From Arthrobacter sp. PAMC25564 (GTDB lineage Bacteria; Actinomycetota; Actinomycetes; Actinomycetales; Micrococcaceae), in assembly GCF_004798705.1 (NCBI RefSeq), contig NZ_CP039290.1:186001-250000 (forward strand): a stretch of DNA of 64,000 nucleotides, given 5' to 3'. The stretch's first letter is position 1; the number at the start of each line of letters is the position of its first letter. The notes under the pieces are model-generated. The model saw only the letters and a program-made list of their open reading frames with translations, was not told the DNA's origin and made no database searches. A program made the position numbers and the translations under genes. Positions 44,866 to 53,939 of the stretch are shown one piece after another.

Positions 44866-46311
44866 TTACTCCTGGACAGCCGGCCCGGAGAAGCTGCCGC
44901 CCAGATCTTCGATGAGGCGGACCACGTCGTCGTCGCCGGCGAGGTCGGGGCTGAGCAGGGCCAGCAGTGCGCGGACACGCCCGGCGCCGCCCCGGGTGTT
45001 GGCCGCGACCACGTCCGCCGCCAGCGGATCGTGGAACGCTGGCGCCGCGGCGCTGAAGTCCATCCAGGCCGCGATCACAAGGGCCGCGGCTGCCCCGGAC
45101 CGCCCCTGCGCCCGCTCGGCGAGCAACACGGGAACCGCCCTCATCCGGAGCTTGGTGCTGCCGTCCATCGCGATCTGGGCCAGGTGGTGGGCTATCCGGG
45201 CATTCCGGAACCGGGCCAGCAGTTCGGCGCGGTATTCGGGGATCCGGAGGTCGGCGCCGTGCAGGTTGGCCTCCGCTTCGTCCCAGAACTGTTCCACAGC
45301 CTGCAGGCAGACGGGGTCCGCCAGCGCCCCTGCGACGGTGGTGTGGCCGCGCAACTGCCCGGCGTACGCCAGCAGCGAGTGCGCGCCGTTGAGGAGCCAC
45401 AGTTTCCGGTTTTCGTAGGGCTCGATCTCGTCCACGAACACCGCTCCGGCGTCCTCCCAGCGCGGGCGTCCGGCAGGGAAGCCGCCGCTGAGCACCCAGT
45501 TACGGAAGGGCTCGGCCACCACCGGCGAGTTGTCGCGGTAGCCGCAGGCGGCCTCCACCGCCGCGAGGTCCGCTTCGGTCGTGCGAGGCGTGATGCGGTC
45601 CACCGAGGTGCTGACAAAGCTGATCTGCGCATCGATCCAGGCCGCCAATCCGGCGTCCCAGGCCTCGGCAAGACCGACTACTGCGTTGTGGGCAACCGTT
45701 CCGTTGTTGGAAAGGTTGTCGCAGCAGACGACGGCGAGCGGGCCGCCGCCGGCGGCCCGGCGGGCGGCGAGGGCAAAGACGAGCCGGCCCAGCGGCGTCA
45801 CCGGCGTTCCGCTGCCCGAGGCCAGCAGGTCAAGGTCCGCCACGACGTCGGCCGCTGCCCGGTCCAGGCTGCCGTCGGCGCCCAGGCGGTAGGCGGCCTC
45901 GGTGATGGTCAGGGTGATCACCGCCGTGGCCGGCGCTGCCACGAGCTGGGCAAGCCGGCCGACGTCGGCGCCGTCGATTGCGTCGACAATGCTGCTGACG
46001 ATCTCGAAGGAGTCGCCCGTGTCACCGCGCTCAACCACCGTGTAGAGGCCATCCTGCTCGGCCAGCGCCAGCGCCGCGTCGGGGCGGCGGCCGGTGAAGG
46101 AAGCGATGCCCCAGGCCGCAGCGTCGCCGGCATGGTGGGTGTACCACGCCTGGTGCGAGCGGTGGAAGGCCCCCAGGCCCAGGTGGACGATCCGCACGGG
46201 TGCCTTCGCCGAGGGGCGGAGCCGGCGGTTCAGCTGCGGAAGGGTGGATTCCTGCGGTGCGGAGGCAGGCGCAGAGGTTTCAGTGGCCGGGGCGGCCTCG
46301 TGGATGGTCAC
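44866..46311 (-). CDS. uxuB: D-fructuronate (mannonate) reductase, mannitol dehydrogenase family
   Basis: Reduces D-fructuronate to D-mannonate with NADH. The 481-residue polyol-specific long-chain dehydrogenase has the N-terminal IVHLGLGAFHRSHQAWY motif, VVCCDNLSNNG, and the catalytic KLWLLNGAHSLLAY. A Ser/Ala-rich N-terminus precedes the domain. It overlaps uxaC by four bases, coupling the isomerase and reductase. Confidence 0.9.
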   Translation of the reverse strand: MTIHEAAPATETSAPASAPQESTLPQLNRRLRPSAKAPVRIVHLGLGAFHRSHQAWYTHHAGDAAAWGIASFTGRRPDAALALAEQDGLYTVVERGDTGDSFEIVSSIVDAIDGADVGRLAQLVAAPATAVITLTITEAAYRLGADGSLDRAAADVVADLDLLASGSGTPVTPLGRLVFALAARRAAGGGPLAVVCCDNLSNNGTVAHNAVVGLAEAWDAGLAAWIDAQISFVSTSVDRITPRTTEADLAAVEAACGYRDNSPVVAEPFRNWVLSGGFPAGRPRWEDAGAVFVDEIEPYENRKLWLLNGAHSLLAYAGQLRGHTTVAGALADPVCLQAVEQFWDEAEANLHGADLRIPEYRAELLARFRNARIAHHLAQIAMDGSTKLRMRAVPVLLAERAQGRSGAAAALVIAAWMDFSAAAPAFHDPLAADVVAANTRGGAGRVRALLALLSPDLAGDDDVVRLIEDLGGSFSGPAVQE

Positions 46312-47735
46312 AGCTTGAAGACCCTTCGGGGAGCGCCGTCGACGAGGTCGACGATCAGTTCATGGGCGCGGTCCTCGCTGACCCGGTGCTCCGCCACGAG
46401 GCGGGCCAGGAACGACGCTTCGATCCGGCGGGAGGCGTCGTGCCGGGCCGGGATGGAGCAGAAGGCTCGGGTGTCGTCGATGAAGCCGGAGGAGCGCGAA
46501 AAGCCTGCGGTTTCGGTGACGGCGGAGCGGAAGCGCAGCATGGCGTCCGGCGCGTCCAGGAACCACCACGGGGCACCGAGGTACACCGAGGGGTAGAAGC
46601 CGGCCAGGGGCGCGAGTTCGCGCGAGTAGACCGTCTCGTCCATGGTGAAGAGCACCAGGTGGAAATCCTTGTGGTTGCCAAAGTCCTGCAGGACGGGCCG
46701 GATCGAGGCGGTGTAGTCGATCGCGAAGGGGATGTCGTGCCCGGTGTCCGCACCGTACTTATTGAACGTATCCGTGTGGTGGTTGCGGAAGGAACCCGGG
46801 TGGATGGTCATGACCAGCCCGTCTTCAACCGACATCCGCGCCATCTGGTACATCATGTGGGCTTCGAAGTCTTCGCGCTCGGCGGCGGTGGCTTCGCCGG
46901 AACGGGCCCGCTCGAAGAGGCGCTCCGCGTCTGCGGCGTCCAGCTTGAGGGTGCGCGGCGTGCGCACGCCATGGTCGGACGAGACTGCGCCGTGCTCCAC
47001 AAAGTAACGACGCCGGCTCTCCAGGGCCGTGAGGTAGCCGGCGAAACCGCTGCCGCCGTCGCCCGCCGCCGCGATGAGGCGCTCAACGTTGCCGGCCCAG
47101 GCGGGGTTGGCCGGGTTCAGGTAGGCGTCCGGCCGGAAGGTCGGGAGCACGCGGCCGTGGAAGGTGGCATCCTGGGCCAGGGCCTTGTGGGCGGCCAGGT
47201 CATCCAGCGGATCGTCGGTGGTGGCCAGCACCTCGATGTTGAAGTCCTTGAACAGCTGGCGGGGCCGGAAACCCGGTTCGATCAGCTTGGCCGAGATGGC
47301 GTCGTAGCTGGCATCGGCAGACTCCGCCGAGATTTCCTGCTCCAGGCCAAAAACGCTGTGGAACTGGTCGCGGAGCCAGTAGCCGGAGGCGGTGCCCTCG
47401 AAGAGCGGCCAGGCCTCGCAGAACGCACGCCACACCTTGCGCGATTCCGGTGCCGCGGCGGACGGGTCGGCCTGGGCACCGGCCTGCGGGCGCAGCTGCT
47501 CCAGCGGGACGCCGCTCGCGTGGATCAGGCGGGTCACGTAGTGGTCCGGGCTCACCAGCAGCGCCGCGGGATCGGGGAAGGGCGTGTTGTGCTCGATGAC
47601 AGCGGCGTCAACGTGCCCGTGCGGGGAAATGATGGGAAGATCCTGGACCCGGGCCAGGAGCTCGCGCGCAATGCTGCGCGTGCCGGGATCCGCGGGGAGG
47701 AGCCGGTCTGGGTTGGCGGCAATCGACTGTGACAT
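46308..47735 (-). CDS. uxaC: Glucuronate isomerase
   Basis: Isomerises D-glucuronate to D-fructuronate. The 475-residue amidohydrolase-like protein has the metal-binding SPHGHVD (His39, His41), NIEVLATTDDPLDDL, FRPDAYLNP, MTIHPGSFRNHH, DIPFAIDYTASIRPVLQDFG and ETVYSRELAPLAGFYPSVYLGAPWWF. First gene of the minus-strand pair with uxuB; no clear ribosome-binding site precedes the ATG. A LacI-type operator lies 30 bases upstream. Confidence 0.95.
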   Translation of the reverse strand: MSQSIAANPDRLLPADPGTRSIARELLARVQDLPIISPHGHVDAAVIEHNTPFPDPAALLVSPDHYVTRLIHASGVPLEQLRPQAGAQADPSAAAPESRKVWRAFCEAWPLFEGTASGYWLRDQFHSVFGLEQEISAESADASYDAISAKLIEPGFRPRQLFKDFNIEVLATTDDPLDDLAAHKALAQDATFHGRVLPTFRPDAYLNPANPAWAGNVERLIAAAGDGGSGFAGYLTALESRRRYFVEHGAVSSDHGVRTPRTLKLDAADAERLFERARSGEATAAEREDFEAHMMYQMARMSVEDGLVMTIHPGSFRNHHTDTFNKYGADTGHDIPFAIDYTASIRPVLQDFGNHKDFHLVLFTMDETVYSRELAPLAGFYPSVYLGAPWWFLDAPDAMLRFRSAVTETAGFSRSSGFIDDTRAFCSIPARHDASRRIEASFLARLVAEHRVSEDRAHELIVDLVDGAPRRVFKL

Positions 47736-47764
47736 AGATCAATGGTCCGGCCTCACTCACCGGC

Positions 47765-47782
47765 TTGTCAACCGGTTGCCAA
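47765..47782 (-). promoter_or_regulatory. LacI-type operator upstream of uxaC
   Basis: TTGTCAA (47765-47771), CCGG and TTGCCAA (47776-47782) form an operator with one mismatch between arms. The minus-strand arm reads TTGACA, a consensus -35, but I see no good -10 at 17-18 bases. Confidence 0.65.
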
Positions 47783-47909
47783 AAATTGCCAGCTGCTTGC
47801 GGGTGCCGGGCAGGTGATGTCGGCGACTCGGAATTCGGCTGGCGCTGCGCAATTTCTCCGGCGACCCGGGAATTCCCGCAGCGGCAGGAATTTTGCGCGG
47901 CGCGGGAAA

Positions 47910-48989
47910 CTAAGGGCGTCGCTGGGGCAGGAGCCGGCCGCTGGAGCCGCGGAGGACCAGCTCGGTCTCCACGCGCAGCGTCGGGGCAGCCCCGGCCACA
48001 CCGCCGGCGCCGCCATGCAGCATATCCAGCAGGATCGTGACTGCAGCCGAGCCGCATTCGCCCAGCGGGGAGCGCACCGTGGTCAGCGGCGGCGTGGTGA
48101 AATCTGCGCCGAAAATGTCGTCAAAGCCCACGATGCTGATGTCGTCGGGCACGGCCACGCCGGCGGCCTGGAGTTCCTGCATCAGGCCGATGGCCAGGAG
48201 GTCGTTGTAGGCCAGCACGGCCGTAGCGCCGCTGGCCAGGACATCACGCGCCGCTTGCCGGCCGCCGTCGACGGTGGGCTTGCTGGATTCCACCCTCACG
48301 GCTTCCAGCCGGGACCATTCGCAGGCCGCCTGGACACCTTCCCAGCGCCGCGCGGACATCCAGGATTGCCGCGGTCCGGCCACGAAGGCCACTTTCCGGT
48401 GGCCGTTGGCGGCCAGGCTGCGGACCGCCTCGCCGATTCCCTTGTTGACGTCCGGGACAACAGAAGGAACGCCCTGGACCTCGCGGTTGATCACCACCAC
48501 CGGTTTGTCCAGGCCGAGTTCACGGATCTCGTCGTCGTCCATGCGTGGGCTGGCCAGAATGAGGCCGTCCGCGGCCGCCATCATGCGCCTGGCCGCGGTC
48601 ACCTCCGTCACCGCGGACTCCGCAGAGTCCGCCAGGATCAACGTGTAGTCGCGGAGCGCGGCGGTGGCCCCAGCGCCCCGGATGATGTCGAAGAAGGTGG
48701 GGTTGGTGATGTCGGCGACGATCAGGCCCAGGGTACTGGTCCGGCCGGTGGGCAGGGCGCGGGCAAAGGGGTTGACGTGATAGTTGAGCTCGGCGGCGGC
48801 ATCCTCGATCAGCCTCTGGGTCTTCGCGCTGACCCGGCCCGGTTTGCTCAGCGCCCGGGAGACAGTGGAAGGATTGACTCCGGCAACCCTGGCGATGTCA
48901 TAAATGGTCGCACTGGACTTGCCGCCCCGGCCATGCTTCTTGACCGGTGCCGTGGTTGCGGCGTCGTCGGGCTTCGCGGGTTCAGTCAC
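47910..48989 (-). CDS. LacI-family repressor of the glucuronide locus
   Basis: A 359-residue regulator. The helix-turn-helix is in ATIYDIARVAGVNPSTVSRAL with hinge ELNYHVNPFARAL; the periplasmic-binding-like core includes LGLIVADITNPTFFDIIRGA and VGFDDIFGADFTTPPLTT. It resembles the second LacI at 58857-59876 in both regions, so the pair are paralogues that may read related operators. Located directly upstream of uxaC on the same strand; inducer unknown, with a glucuronide, fructuronate or mannonate likely. Confidence 0.92.
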   Translation of the reverse strand: MTEPAKPDDAATTAPVKKHGRGGKSSATIYDIARVAGVNPSTVSRALSKPGRVSAKTQRLIEDAAAELNYHVNPFARALPTGRTSTLGLIVADITNPTFFDIIRGAGATAALRDYTLILADSAESAVTEVTAARRMMAAADGLILASPRMDDDEIRELGLDKPVVVINREVQGVPSVVPDVNKGIGEAVRSLAANGHRKVAFVAGPRQSWMSARRWEGVQAACEWSRLEAVRVESSKPTVDGGRQAARDVLASGATAVLAYNDLLAIGLMQELQAAGVAVPDDISIVGFDDIFGADFTTPPLTTVRSPLGECGSAAVTILLDMLHGGAGGVAGAAPTLRVETELVLRGSSGRLLPQRRP

Positions 48990-49022
48990 CGCCCCATCCT
49001 ACCGAGGAAACAACCCGACTAG

Positions 49023-49070
49023 CTCGCAGTTGTTGTCGTTTTGAGCGCTCAAAACGACAACAACTGCGAG
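49023..49070. repeat. Perfect 48-base palindrome, same core as intergenic elements
   Basis: Arms of 24 bases pair exactly; the centre is TTTTGAGCGCTCAAAA. Flanking CGACT and AGTCG extend the stem with a small bulge. It follows the Gfo/Idh stop (49103, minus strand) and likely ends the ABC operon. The core matches copies A-C at 7.9-9.4 kb, with different outer arms. Confidence 0.8.
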
Positions 49071-49102
49071 TCGGTTGGGCTGGGGTTGCCGGCTAGACGC
49101 GG

Positions 49103-50269
49103 CTAGGCGCGTTCGGGGAACTTGCCTTCTTCGGCGATCCGCTTGTTGAGCTCCGCGAGGAACTCGTCCTCGTCGAAGTCCAGGCCCACTTCCTTGCCCG
49201 TCCAGCTGGAGAGGTGGATGGCGTTGGCGAGGCGCACGCCGTTGATGCCGTCCGACCCCGGGGCCAGCAGCGGAGTGCCGTCCAGGATGTTGGCCGCGAA
49301 GTTCTCCAGGACACCGGCGTGCTGGGCACCCCAGACGGATTCGAACTCGATGACCTCGGTGGTGTAGTACTCCTCCGGGTTCAGCTGGCCCATAAAGAGC
49401 TTCCGGACGTCGCCCATATCCATGCCCTCGCTGAGCTCGCGCTCAGGCTTCTTCAGGCGGGTCACGGTAGCGGTCTTGCTGTTCTCGACCACGATTTTGC
49501 CCTGGTCACCCAGGATCTCGAAGCGATCGGTGCCGGTGAGGTCGTGCGTGGCGGTGACAAAAACGCCGGTGACGCCGTCTCCGTAATCGACGACAGCGGT
49601 GACTTCATCTTCGACGGCGATGTCCCGGCGGAAGCCGTAGGCAACCTTGGAGTAAACGGACTGCGGCACGCCGCAGATCCACTGCCACAGGTCCAGCTGG
49701 TGCGGTGCCTGGTTGACCAGGACGCCGCCGCCTTCGCCGCCCCAGGTGGCGCGCCATTCGCTGGAATTGTAATAGCCCTGCGGGCGCCACCAGTTGGTGA
49801 TGATCCAGTTGCTGCGGCGGATGGCACCGATCTCGCCGTTGTCCACGATCTCTTTGAGCTTCTTGTACAGCGGGTTGTTGCGCTGGTTGAACATGATGCC
49901 AAAGGACAGCTCCGGCTTGCTGGCAGCGAACTCGTTCAGTTCCTTGACCTGCTTGGTGTAGACGCCGGCCGGCTTCTCCACGAGCGCGTGGATGTTGTGC
50001 TTCAGGGCCTCGATGCCCATCTCGGGGTGCAGGAAGTGCGGAACGCAGGTGACTACCGCGTCGACGTCGCCGCTTTCGAGCATGGCGATGTAGTCGTCGT
50101 AGAACGGCGCGTCCGGGTAAGTGGCCGAGGCAACTTCCCTCTTGGCCGGATCAGTGTCGCAGATGGCACCGATCTCCATATTGGGGACCAGGCCGTCCGT
50201 GATGAACTTGGCGTACATGCCGCCCTGCTGGCCCAGGCCGATGATGCCGAGGCGTACTTTCTTGCTCAT
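49103..50269 (-). CDS. Gfo/Idh/MocA oxidoreductase 1
   Basis: A 388-residue NAD(P)-dependent sugar or cyclitol dehydrogenase. The Rossmann motif is GIIGLGQQGG (residues 8-17), EKPAGV at 98-103 holds the catalytic Lys, and QAPHQLDLWQW carries the active-site His of the C-terminal domain. It is the last gene of the operon (ABC importer, isomerase, oxidoreductase), 21 bases behind the isomerase gene. Likely oxidises a hydroxyl of the imported sugar; which one is unknown. Confidence 0.92.
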   Translation of the reverse strand: MSKKVRLGIIGLGQQGGMYAKFITDGLVPNMEIGAICDTDPAKREVASATYPDAPFYDDYIAMLESGDVDAVVTCVPHFLHPEMGIEALKHNIHALVEKPAGVYTKQVKELNEFAASKPELSFGIMFNQRNNPLYKKLKEIVDNGEIGAIRRSNWIITNWWRPQGYYNSSEWRATWGGEGGGVLVNQAPHQLDLWQWICGVPQSVYSKVAYGFRRDIAVEDEVTAVVDYGDGVTGVFVTATHDLTGTDRFEILGDQGKIVVENSKTATVTRLKKPERELSEGMDMGDVRKLFMGQLNPEEYYTTEVIEFESVWGAQHAGVLENFAANILDGTPLLAPGSDGINGVRLANAIHLSSWTGKEVGLDFDEDEFLAELNKRIAEEGKFPERA

Positions 50270-50290
50270 GTGGTGTTTCTCCGTATTGTC

Positions 50291-51151
50291 TTAGAACAGC
50301 TTGGCGTGGCCCATGGCCACGAGGTTGTCGTAGGAGGTCTGCAGGGCGTCCCAGACGGTCCGGCCATAGAGCTCGTCCTGCTCCACCAGCAGGTACTGGG
50401 CGCCGGCGGCCTGGGCTGCATCGATGATCGAGGGGAAGTCGAGGTTGCCTTCTCCCACCTCCGCGAACTGGACCACGTTCTTGAACGCCTGCATGAAGCC
50501 CGGAAGGTCCCCGGTTTCCAGCATCCCGAAAGCGGCCTCCGGCAGCTCACCGATCCGGTAGTCCTTCAAATGGACCATGGCCGTCCGGCCGGCGTACTTC
50601 CCGATGGTCCGCACCGGATCCAACCCGCCGCGCTGCACCCAGTGGACGTCGATTTCCATGCCCATGGCCGGGGAGTTCTCCGCGATGATGTCCAGCATGT
50701 ACTTGCCGTCGAACTTCGCAAACTCGATGTGGTGGTTGTGGTAGTACAGGCCGATCCCGTGTTCGGACAGCCGCTCGGCGTAGCCGTTGGCTTCCTTGGC
50801 GAAGTCGATCACGGCTTCGATGGACTTCATCGCAGGGAACGGCAGCATGCCGATGCGCAGGAGCCTGGAGTCCAGGCGCTTGGCGTCGTCGACGATCTTG
50901 TCGAAGTGGTCCTTGAGGGAGTCGCCGGGGCGCCCCTTGGGCATCTCCATTGCCACGGACAGCGCGGCGATGTCCATCCCGAGCTCGGTGCGGGACCGGT
51001 CCAGTTCCGCGACGTTCTCCGCCGTCATGGGAATCTGTGAGATCTCGACGGCGTTGTAGCCGATCGCACTGACCTTCCGGAGCGTCTCGAACGCCCCGAT
51101 TTCACTGAAGCTGTCCTTCAGCATCATTGCCTGTACGCCTATTGTGGCCAT
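50291..51151 (-). CDS. TIM-barrel sugar phosphate isomerase/epimerase 1
   Basis: A 286-residue AP-endonuclease-2-like barrel. Metal ligands are visible in YYHNHHIEF, the EIDVHWVQRGG strand, MVHLKDY and the final Glu in EVGEGNLDFP. Such enzymes act as isomerases, epimerases, dehydratases or, next to Gfo/Idh dehydrogenases, as lyases on keto-sugars. It is co-directional with and 47 bases after the ABC ATPase. Confidence 0.88.
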   Translation of the reverse strand: MATIGVQAMMLKDSFSEIGAFETLRKVSAIGYNAVEISQIPMTAENVAELDRSRTELGMDIAALSVAMEMPKGRPGDSLKDHFDKIVDDAKRLDSRLLRIGMLPFPAMKSIEAVIDFAKEANGYAERLSEHGIGLYYHNHHIEFAKFDGKYMLDIIAENSPAMGMEIDVHWVQRGGLDPVRTIGKYAGRTAMVHLKDYRIGELPEAAFGMLETGDLPGFMQAFKNVVQFAEVGEGNLDFPSIIDAAQAAGAQYLLVEQDELYGRTVWDALQTSYDNLVAMGHAKLF

Positions 51152-51198
51152 ATTGGTCCTCCCCTGGTTATCTGTTCGGTGATTTTCGTTGCAGCCCT

Positions 51199-52107
51199 CT
51201 ACGCGAGGGCAGCGGCCTGTTCGTTCTGCTGCCGCTGGACCTCAAGCAGCCGGTGGCGGTCAGCGCGGCGCTTCTCCTGGCGGTCCGGATCCGGCACGGG
51301 GGAAGCGAGGAGCAGCCGCTGCGTGTAGGGGTGTTCGGGGTCCCGGGTGACGACGTCGGCCGACCCCTGTTCCACGATCTCTCCGCGGTACATGACAGCC
51401 ACGCGGTGGCTGATGTGGCGGACCACATCGAGGTCGTGGGAGACAAACAGATAGGACACGCCGGTGTCCCGCTGGATCTGCAGGAAGAGGTCAAGAACGC
51501 GTGCCTGGGTCGTCAGGTCAAGGGCGCTCACGGGCTCGTCGCAGACAATCAGCTTCGGAGACAGAGCCAGGGCACGGGCGATCGCCACGCGCTGCCGCTG
51601 GCCGCCGCTGAATTCGCGCGGCAGGCGGTTGATGGCATCGGAAGGCAGGCCCACCTGGTCCAGCAGTTCACGGACCCGCTTCTTGGCCTCGGCCGGGGAT
51701 TTGCCCTGCACTCCCAGGGGCTCGGCGAGGATGTCCCCGATTTCCAGGGCAGGGTTCAGCGAGGTGTACGGGTCCTGGAAGACCACCTGGAGGTCGCGGC
51801 TCAGGACACGGCGCTGCTTGCGGCTGGCATGGCTGATGTCCTGGCCCTCAAAGGTGATCTTGCCTCCGGTGACTGGCGCGAGGCCCAGGACGGCCCGTCC
51901 CAGCGTGGTCTTCCCTGAACCGGACTCTCCTACGAGTCCGAGGGTTTCGCCCTGGCCGATGGAGATGTTGATGTCGGTAAGGGCCCGGAACGGCTTGGCG
52001 CGGAAGCCCTTTCCGGGGTATTCCACCACCAGGTTATCGACCCGGAGGAGACATTCACGTTCGCCAGCGGGACCTCTTGCAGCGTCGGTGGCTGTGGTTG
52101 CTGTCAT
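51199..52107 (-). CDS. ABC importer ATPase (OppF/DppF-like)
   Basis: A 302-residue ATPase with Walker A GESGSGKTT, signature SGGQRQR, Walker B LIVCDEPVSAL and the C-terminal oligopeptide-transporter extension (DPEHPYTQRLL). It overlaps the permease-ATPase fusion by four bases. Works as the second nucleotide-binding domain of the importer. Confidence 0.93.
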   Translation of the reverse strand: MTATTATDAARGPAGERECLLRVDNLVVEYPGKGFRAKPFRALTDINISIGQGETLGLVGESGSGKTTLGRAVLGLAPVTGGKITFEGQDISHASRKQRRVLSRDLQVVFQDPYTSLNPALEIGDILAEPLGVQGKSPAEAKKRVRELLDQVGLPSDAINRLPREFSGGQRQRVAIARALALSPKLIVCDEPVSALDLTTQARVLDLFLQIQRDTGVSYLFVSHDLDVVRHISHRVAVMYRGEIVEQGSADVVTRDPEHPYTQRLLLASPVPDPDRQEKRRADRHRLLEVQRQQNEQAAALA

Positions 52108-53939
52108 GATGCCGCCCCCTGGGAGGTCGCTGATACGAGCATGGACATGGGTTCCTTGCCCTCGAGCATGGAGGCCAGGAGGGTGCGGGTGTAGATGTCC
52201 TTGGGATCCCGCAGGATCTCCCGCACCGGGCCTTCCTCGACGAGCCTTCCGTTCTGCATCACCACAACGCGGTCGCAGAGGTCCGCGACGACGCCGAAGT
52301 TATGCGTCACCAAGATGACGCCAACGTTGAGCCTGCGCTGCAGATCGCGGATGAGGTCCAGGACCTCGGCCTGGACTGTGACGTCCAGGGCCGTGGTGGG
52401 TTCATCGGCGATGATGAGGTCCGGTTCGCAGCTGATGGCGCCGGCGATGAGGACGCGCTGGGCCATGCCGCCGGAGACCTCATGCGGATAGGCGTTGAAG
52501 GTCCGCTCCGGGTTGGCGATTCCGACGTCGGACAACAGTTTAAGGGCACGCTTCCGGGCCTCGTACTTGGAACTGCCCAGCACCCGCATCATCGGCGTCA
52601 CCAGCTGGGACCCGACAGTGAAGGCTGGGTCCAGGTTGGACATCGGCTCCTGCGGAATGTAGGAGATCCGCTTCCCGCGCAGGGGCGAAAGCCTGCCCTG
52701 GTTGACCCGCTCATCGCCGGGAGCCACGGTGTAGGTGCCGTCGAACTGGATGCTGCCGGCCACAATCCGGGCATTGTCCGGAAGCAGGCCAAGGATGGAG
52801 AAGGCCGTCTGGGACTTGCCCGAGCCGGATTCGCCCACGATGCCCAGGACTTCGCCTCGGTCCACGTGGAAGGAGACGTCGTCGACAACCTTCTTGATGG
52901 AACCATCGGCCTGCGGGTAGCCAACGCCCAAGTGCGAGACCTTGACCAGGTGGTGTTCGGTGCCCAATTCCACCGCAGCGACCGACTTGCGGCTGGCGCG
53001 GGTGGTGGGTTCCGCCGTTGTACGATCAGTTGCTGTGCCAGCGGGTGCCGGCAGCTTCTTGCGGGCCTTGAACTTGATGCCGTCTTCGAGTGCGTCGCGG
53101 ACTGCGTTACCCAGCAGCACCAGGCCACCGATGCTCAGGCCAATGGCCAGGGCCGGCCAGAGCAGCAGAGTCGGGTTGAGGTAGACGTTCTTGAAGCCCT
53201 CGCTGAGCATCACACCCCACGTGGCGATGGTCGGATCGCCCAGGCCAAGGAACTCAAGACCGGACTGGATGGCAATGGCGACGCCGCAGACCATGGCGGT
53301 CTGGATGATGATGGGTGCGCGGACCACGGAGAAAATGTGCCGGCTGATGATGCTCGCATCGCTGAGGCCGGCCACACGGGCTGCGTCCACATACAGCTCG
53401 TTGCGGACCGCCTGGACGGAGGTCCGGGTCAGGCGGAAGTAGCCGGGGCTGATGAGGATGCCGAAGGCGATCATCGAGATCCACACGGACGGGCCGAAGG
53501 CTGCCCGCACGGTGAGCAGCACGATGATGCCGGGCAGGCTCATGAGGATGTTGACCACCCAGTTGGCCGCCGAGTCGAACTTTCCACCGTAGTAGCCGGC
53601 GATCAGTCCGGCCGGCAGGCCGATGCCGATGGCCACCGCTGCACAGAGCAGGGCCGAGAGCAGCGTGGTCCGTGCGCCAAAGACCAGGCGGCTCCAGACA
53701 TCGCGGCCCACGCTGTCGGTGCCCAGGATGTTGCTGGTGTCCGGAGTTGCAAGCGACTTGCCGATGTTGGCGAAATTGGGGTCAAAGGGCGCCAGGACAT
53801 TGGCCAGCACGGCCAACAACACCATCACGGCCAGGATGATGATGGCTGCCAGACCCATGGGATTCTTCAGAATCCGGGTAACGACACGCGAACGGACCAC
53901 CGTTCCCGTTTGGCCGCTCGCGGCTGCAGGCTGGCTCAT
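52104..53939 (-). CDS. Fused ABC permease (OppC-like) and ATPase (OppD-like)
   Basis: A 611-residue fusion. Residues about 25-300 are an OppC-type permease with GTDSVGRDVWSRLVFGART and the coupling-helix region AARVAGLSDASIISRHI; after a Pro/Thr-rich linker, residues about 330-585 are an ATPase with Walker A GESGSGKSQ, signature VSGGMAQR and Walker B LIIADEPTTAL. This fusion occurs in actinobacteria and fixes one-to-one stoichiometry. The ATG at 53939 overlaps the OppB-like stop. Confidence 0.92.
   Translation of the reverse strand: MSQPAAASGQTGTVVRSRVVTRILKNPMGLAAIIILAVMVLLAVLANVLAPFDPNFANIGKSLATPDTSNILGTDSVGRDVWSRLVFGARTTLLSALLCAAVAIGIGLPAGLIAGYYGGKFDSAANWVVNILMSLPGIIVLLTVRAAFGPSVWISMIAFGILISPGYFRLTRTSVQAVRNELYVDAARVAGLSDASIISRHIFSVVRAPIIIQTAMVCGVAIAIQSGLEFLGLGDPTIATWGVMLSEGFKNVYLNPTLLLWPALAIGLSIGGLVLLGNAVRDALEDGIKFKARKKLPAPAGTATDRTTAEPTTRASRKSVAAVELGTEHHLVKVSHLGVGYPQADGSIKKVVDDVSFHVDRGEVLGIVGESGSGKSQTAFSILGLLPDNARIVAGSIQFDGTYTVAPGDERVNQGRLSPLRGKRISYIPQEPMSNLDPAFTVGSQLVTPMMRVLGSSKYEARKRALKLLSDVGIANPERTFNAYPHEVSGGMAQRVLIAGAISCEPDLIIADEPTTALDVTVQAEVLDLIRDLQRRLNVGVILVTHNFGVVADLCDRVVVMQNGRLVEEGPVREILRDPKDIYTRTLLASMLEGKEPMSMLVSATSQGAAS

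Noticed and set aside
47783-47909. Small gene or regulatory RNA between uxaC and lacI
   Set aside because: Only imperfect inverted repeats (including CGGGAATTCCCG) are seen; a terminator for lacI is the simpler reading.
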